A stretch of DNA of 64,000 nt from Micromonospora sp. DSM 45708 (GTDB taxonomy: Bacteria; Actinomycetota; Actinomycetes; Mycobacteriales; Micromonosporaceae), in contig NZ_CP154796.1 in the NCBI RefSeq assembly GCF_039566955.1, forward strand, positions 4,588,001 through 4,652,000, given 5' to 3'. Positions within the stretch are counted from its first letter, which is position 1. Each line of letters opens with the position of its first letter. The translations under genes and the position numbers were made by a program. The notes beneath the pieces are model-generated. The model did not search any database. It saw only the letters and a list, made by a program, of their open reading frames with translations, and had not been told where the DNA came from. Below, one piece after another: positions 60,384 through 64,000 of the stretch.

Positions 60384-60943
60384 CACGAGTCGGACCAGTC
60401 CTCGATCGTGGTGGTGTAGCGGCCCCGGTGGTGCAGCAGCGGGTCGCCGTCCTCGCCGGCGCCGAGCGCCAGCGGCTCCCCGAGCACGATGGTGTGGTCG
60501 CCGGCGGCGATCCGGCGGACCACCCGGCACAGCAGCACGGCCAGCGCGTCGCCGATCAGCGGCACCCCGAACGGGCCGGTGGTCCAGCCGGGGTGGGCGG
60601 TGAACCGGTCGATGCCGCTGGTGGCGAAGATCTGCGCGATCTCCTGCTGGCCGGAGGCGAGCAGGTGCACGGCCACGTGCTCGGCGTGCGCGACGGTCGG
60701 CCAGCTCGACGACGCGCGACCGAGGCAGACCGAGACCAGCGGCGGGTCCAGCGACACCGAGGTGAACGAGGTGGCGGTGAAGCCGGCCGGCGGCAGCGTC
60801 GGCAGGAGCCGGTCACCGCGCAGGCCGGGCGTGGTGACCACGGTGACCGTGGACGCCTGCCGGCGCAGCAGGCCACGGAACGAGTCGACGTCGACCGGGC
60901 GCAGCTCGACGGTGCCGGTGCTCGGCCCGTCCACGGTGGTCAC
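60380..60943 (-). CDS. Flavin reductase of the two-component monooxygenase (187 aa)
   Basis: GTG 60943 overlaps the monooxygenase stop. Flavin-reductase-like fold: FRGLLRRQASTVTVVTT, PAGFTATSFTSVSLDPPLVSVCLGR, GIDRFTAHPGWTTGPFG and DHTIVLGEPLAL. It supplies FMNH2 to the adjacent luciferase-like monooxygenase, and the overlap gives equimolar expression. Confidence 0.92.
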   Translation of the reverse strand: MTTVDGPSTGTVELRPVDVDSFRGLLRRQASTVTVVTTPGLRGDRLLPTLPPAGFTATSFTSVSLDPPLVSVCLGRASSSWPTVAHAEHVAVHLLASGQQEIAQIFATSGIDRFTAHPGWTTGPFGVPLIGDALAVLLCRVVRRIAAGDHTIVLGEPLALGAGEDGDPLLHHRGRYTTTIEDWSDSW

Positions 60944-62274
60944 GACGCCACCAGCTCTCGGGCGGCGTGGACGCCGGCCGGCCGGGGCAGGCCGTAGTGC
61001 TCGCGCAGGGTGCGCCCGGTGTACTCGGACCGGAACAGCCCGCGCCGGCGCAGCAGGGGTACGACGTGGTCCACGAAGGCCTCCAGTCCGTGGGGTAGCA
61101 GCGGTGGCATGACGTTGAAGCCGTCGGCGGCGCCCTGGGTGAACCAGAGCGCGATCTGGTCGGCGATCTGCTCGGGCGTGCCGACCACGACGCGGTGCCC
61201 GCGCCCGCCGCCGAGCCGGCCGATGAGCTGCCGGAGGGTGAGCCGTTCCCGCCGGGCCAGGTCGACGACGAGCTGGTAGCGGCTCTGGTGCGACTGCACG
61301 GTGGTGGCGTCCGGCAGGTCGGGCAGGGGCCCGTCCAGCGGTCGGCCGGTCAGGTCCAGCCCGGTCATGCCGGAGAGCTGGGCGAGCGCGTGTTCGGGCA
61401 CGATCAGCGCCTCCAGTTCGTCGGCGAGGGCACGGGCCTCCTGTTCGGTACCCCCGATGACCGGTGCGATACCGGGTAGCACCTTGACCAGTTCCGGGTC
61501 ACGGCCGGCGTCGGCGGTGGCCCGCTTGAGCGCGGCGTAGAACGCCTGGCCGTCGGCGAGCGTCTGCTGGGCGGTGAAGACGGCCTCGGCGTAGCGGGCG
61601 GCGAACGCGATGCCGTCGGCGGACGAGCCGGCCTGCACCAGCAGCGGGCGACCCTGCGGCGGTCGGGGCGTGTTGAGCGGCCCGGCCACCCGGAACCGCT
61701 CGCCGGTGTGCGCGATCTCGTGCACCCGGTCGGTGTCGGCGAAGACACCACCGGCGGTGTCGAGCACCAGCGCGTCGTCCTCCCAGCTGTCCCAGAGCTT
61801 GATCGCCACGTCGACGTGTTCGGCGGCGCGGCGGTACCGGTCGGCGTGCGCGGGGTGGTCGTCCAGGTTGAAGTTGCGCGCCTCGCGGGCCTGGGCGGAG
61901 GTGACGATGTTCCAGCCGGCCCGGCCGCCGCTGAGGTGGTCGAGCGAGGCGAACGCGCGGGCCAGGTTGAACGGTTCGGTGTAGGTGGTCGAGGCGGTGG
62001 CGATCAGGCCGATGCGCTCGGTGACGGTGGCCAGCGCGGCGAGCAGCGTGAGCGGCTCGAAGACGGCCTGGATGTTGTGCCGGACGGCCGGACCGACGGC
62101 CAGCCCGTCGGCGAGGAAGACCGAGTCGAGGGTGCCCCGCTCGGCGATGCGGGCCAGCTCCTGGAAGTGCCGCACGTCGGCGAGGCGGCCGGGGTCGGTG
62201 CGTGGGTGCCGCCAGGCGGCCTCGTGGTGGCCGACGCCCATCAGGAAGGCGTTCAGGTGCAGGGTGCGGGTCAT
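60940..62274 (-). CDS. FMN-dependent monooxygenase of the NtaA/SnaA/DmoA type (444 aa)
   Basis: ATG 62274 with GAGAGGAA upstream. Luciferase-like barrel with NtaA-family marks: LNAFLMGVGHHEAAWRHP, RGTLDSVFLADGLAVG, LSGGRAGWNIVTSAQAREA, RPLLVQAGSSADGIAFAA and FNVMPPLLPHGLEAF. Members oxidise thioethers, sulfones or aminopolycarboxylates. The adjoining SsuABC importer and flavin reductase indicate C-S bond cleavage for sulfur supply. Confidence 0.9.
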   Translation of the reverse strand: MTRTLHLNAFLMGVGHHEAAWRHPRTDPGRLADVRHFQELARIAERGTLDSVFLADGLAVGPAVRHNIQAVFEPLTLLAALATVTERIGLIATASTTYTEPFNLARAFASLDHLSGGRAGWNIVTSAQAREARNFNLDDHPAHADRYRRAAEHVDVAIKLWDSWEDDALVLDTAGGVFADTDRVHEIAHTGERFRVAGPLNTPRPPQGRPLLVQAGSSADGIAFAARYAEAVFTAQQTLADGQAFYAALKRATADAGRDPELVKVLPGIAPVIGGTEQEARALADELEALIVPEHALAQLSGMTGLDLTGRPLDGPLPDLPDATTVQSHQSRYQLVVDLARRERLTLRQLIGRLGGGRGHRVVVGTPEQIADQIALWFTQGAADGFNVMPPLLPHGLEAFVDHVVPLLRRRGLFRSEYTGRTLREHYGLPRPAGVHAARELVAS

Positions 62275-62285
62275 GGCGGTTCCTC

Positions 62286-63134
62286 TCAGGCGGTGGTGAC
62301 GTCGACGCGCCAGGTGGAGAAGCGACGTTCCCCGGCGACGAGGAGCTGGTTGACCACCAGCCCGATGGCGGAGATGGTGATGATCCCGGCGTACATGTCG
62401 GGGATCGCGAAGTTGTACTGCGCGTAGTTGACGAGGTAGCCGAGCCCGGCCTTCGCGCCGACCATCTCGGCGGCGACCAGCACCAGGATCGAGTAGGCAC
62501 CGGCCAGCCGGACGCCGGTGAAGATGGTCGGCACGGACGCCGGCAGGATCACCTTCTGGAACAGCCGCAGGTGGTCCAGGCCCATCGAGCGGGCCGAGCG
62601 CACCAGCAGCGGGTCGACGCCCTTCACGCCGGCGATGGTGTTCAGCAGGATCGGCCAGGAGCAGGCGTAGACCACCAGCGCGATCTTGGAGGTCTCGCCG
62701 AGGCCGAGGATGAGCACGAAGACCGGCAGCAGCGCCAGCGCGGCGGTGTTGCGGAACACCTCCAGCAGCGGGCTGAGCAGGTCCGCGAGGGGCCGGTACC
62801 AGCCGATCAGCAGGCCGAGCGGGATGGCGGTGACCACCGCCAGCGCCAACCCGGTCAGCGAGCGGGTCAGGCTGGCGCCGACGTGCTCGGCGAGCTGCCC
62901 GCTGCGCAGCAGCTCCCACCAGGCGACGAGCACCTCGGACAGCGGGGGCAGGAAGACCCGGTCGACCAGGCCGGTGCGGGGCACGGTCTCCCAGATCGCG
63001 GCCAGCGCCAGCAGCGCGACGCTGCGGTGCAGGGCCCGGCCGCCGAGCGCGAGCAGCCGGCCGGGACGGCGGGGTGCGACGGCCGGGGCGGGCGGGGCCG
63101 CCGGGCGGGCCGGAGGTGCGGCGACGTCAACCAA
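62286..63134 (-). CDS. Sulfonate-type ABC transporter permease, SsuC-like (282 aa)
   Basis: TTG 63134 is the start: GAGGAGG sits 6 bp upstream inside the ATPase gene and no other start codon is near. Six membrane helices and the loop LVRSARSMGLDHLRLFQKVILPASVP, in part, fit SsuC/TauC. It overlaps the ATPase gene by 8 bp. An 11-bp gap separates it from the monooxygenase. Confidence 0.92.
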   Translation of the reverse strand: MVDVAAPPARPAAPPAPAVAPRRPGRLLALGGRALHRSVALLALAAIWETVPRTGLVDRVFLPPLSEVLVAWWELLRSGQLAEHVGASLTRSLTGLALAVVTAIPLGLLIGWYRPLADLLSPLLEVFRNTAALALLPVFVLILGLGETSKIALVVYACSWPILLNTIAGVKGVDPLLVRSARSMGLDHLRLFQKVILPASVPTIFTGVRLAGAYSILVLVAAEMVGAKAGLGYLVNYAQYNFAIPDMYAGIITISAIGLVVNQLLVAGERRFSTWRVDVTTA

Positions 63135-63945
63135 CGCGGGCCTCCTCGCGGACGGCGGACTGCGCGGCGCGTACCTCGTCGCGCAGCAGCGTCCAGATCT
63201 GGTGCCGGTGGTGCCGGAACGCGTCGGTGGAGCGGACGTCCTCCTCCGCCTCCCGGTCGCCCAGCTCGATGTCGATGACCTGCTTGATCCGGCCGGGGCG
63301 GGACGTCATCACGGCGACCCGTCCGCCCAGGTGCACGGCCTCGTCGATGCCGTGCGTGATGAACACGATGGTCTTGCCGGTGGCCTGCCAGATCCGGACC
63401 AGCTCGTCCTGGAGCGAGTCGCGGGTCTGCGCGTCGAGCGCGGCGAACGGCTCGTCCATGAGCAGCACGTCCGGGTCGTACGCGAGGCTGCGGGCGATGG
63501 CGACGCGTTGCTTCATGCCGCCGGACAGCTCGTGCGGGTAACGGTCGGCGAAGCCGGTGAGGCCGACCAGTTCCAGGTGGTGGGCGACGCGTTCGGCGCG
63601 TTCGGCGCGGGGCAGGCCCTTGGCCTCCAGGCCGAACGCGACGTTGCCGGCGGCGGTGCGCCAGGGCAGCAGCGCGTACTGCTGGAAGACGATGCCCCGG
63701 TCCAGGCCGGGACCGGTGACCGGCCGGCCGTCGACGAGCACCTGCCCCGCGGTCGGGGTGGTCAGCCCGCCGAGCAGGTCGAGCAGGGTCGACTTGCCGC
63801 AGCCGCTGGGGCCGACGACGACGAGGAACTCGCCGGGGCGTACGCCGAGGGTGAGGTCGTCGAGCGCGGTGACCGCGCCGCCGCCGGCACGCCGGCCCGG
63901 GAAGACCTTGCGCACCCGGTCGAAGCGGATCTTGTCGGTGCTCAC
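63127..63945 (-). CDS. Sulfonate-type ABC transporter ATP-binding protein, SsuB-like (272 aa)
   Basis: GTG 63945 overlaps the stop of the substrate-binding gene. Walker A GPSGCGKST, signature LSGGMKQRVAIARS, Walker B VLLMDEPFAALDAQT and switch His in FITHGIDEAVHLGG. Close in type to SsuB/TauB. It forms the importer with the SsuC-like and SsuA-like products. Confidence 0.93.
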   Translation of the reverse strand: MSTDKIRFDRVRKVFPGRRAGGGAVTALDDLTLGVRPGEFLVVVGPSGCGKSTLLDLLGGLTTPTAGQVLVDGRPVTGPGLDRGIVFQQYALLPWRTAAGNVAFGLEAKGLPRAERAERVAHHLELVGLTGFADRYPHELSGGMKQRVAIARSLAYDPDVLLMDEPFAALDAQTRDSLQDELVRIWQATGKTIVFITHGIDEAVHLGGRVAVMTSRPGRIKQVIDIELGDREAEEDVRSTDAFRHHRHQIWTLLRDEVRAAQSAVREEARVG

Positions 63946-64000
63946 GCGCCACCGCCCGGGTTGGCGAACGCGTTGAACCGGTTGGTGTAGAGGTCGCCCG
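63942..64000 (-). CDS. C-terminal end of a substrate-binding protein, SsuA-like (partial)
   Basis: The minus frame entering from the right edge reads GDLYTNRFNAFANPGGGA before TGA, a typical tail for aliphatic-sulfonate binding proteins. It overlaps the ATPase start. The rest is outside the window. Confidence 0.7.
   Translation of the reverse strand, partial: GDLYTNRFNAFANPGGGA

Noticed and set aside
1..64000. CRISPR array or rRNA operon
   Set aside because: No regularly spaced identical repeats and no rRNA-like sequence were seen anywhere in the window.

Overview
The window is very G+C-rich actinobacterial chromosome. An SsgA-family sporulation gene, many secreted ricin-repeat glycosidases, XRE/TPR regulators and a RepSA/Xis/Int integrative element point to Micromonospora or a close relative. 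This assignment is by recognition, not by database search.

Layout. 1-2.7 kb: two XRE/TPR regulators on the minus strand with a conserved 56-aa companion. 2.9-3.5 kb: two gene remnants joined at their missing 5' ends. 3.6-8.5 kb: a four-gene, translationally coupled DUF4132 operon. 8.8-11.9 kb: conserved small genes and a NarL-type two-component system divergent from a small membrane protein. 12.2-15.7 kb: secreted sugar-related proteins (an SMP-30-like propeller and a PQQ-type sugar dehydrogenase with two FN3 domains). 16.2-18.7 kb: a two-gene cassette resembling tailed-phage genes.

18.8-33.9 kb is a coherent carbohydrate locus. It holds two GH35 beta-galactosidases, a three-gene sugar ABC importer and a ROK repressor on the minus strand. 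Divergent from these are three secreted enzymes with ricin-type lectin domains: GH30 (endo-beta-1,6-galactanase-like), GH29 alpha-fucosidase and GH43 (exo-beta-1,3-galactanase-like). The likely target is type II arabinogalactan: trimmed outside the cell, imported as galacto-oligosaccharides and finished by the GH35 enzymes.

35.8-42.2 kb is a seven-gene operon with its own LacI regulator and a tandem palindromic operator. It combines a NitT/TauT-type ABC importer with a metallo-beta-lactamase-fold hydrolase, a GATase1-like protein and a ribokinase-family kinase. The substrate is unknown.

42.44-56.07 kb is an integrated element of the actinomycete (AICE/pSAM2-like) kind, inserted in a tRNA-Val(CAC) gene. 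Both ends carry a 20-bp direct repeat (18/20 identical, covering the anticodon arm) and, just inside, a pair of TGCTGTAC repeats with the same 13-bp pitch. The element carries XRE regulators, a Nudix protein comparable to pSAM2 Pif, a pentapeptide-repeat membrane protein, a lower-G+C DUF262 + HEPN gene pair that looks like a conflict or defence module, a RepSA-type initiator, Xis and Int. I see no FtsK/Tra translocase, so it is probably not self-transmissible.

56.1-64 kb is chromosomal again: a PGPGW-type membrane protein, an SsgB-like protein, an SDR divergent from an AraC regulator, an Rrf2 regulator, and an organosulfur operon running off the right edge (SsuA fragment, SsuB, SsuC, NtaA/DmoA-type monooxygenase, flavin reductase, nitroreductase-fold protein).
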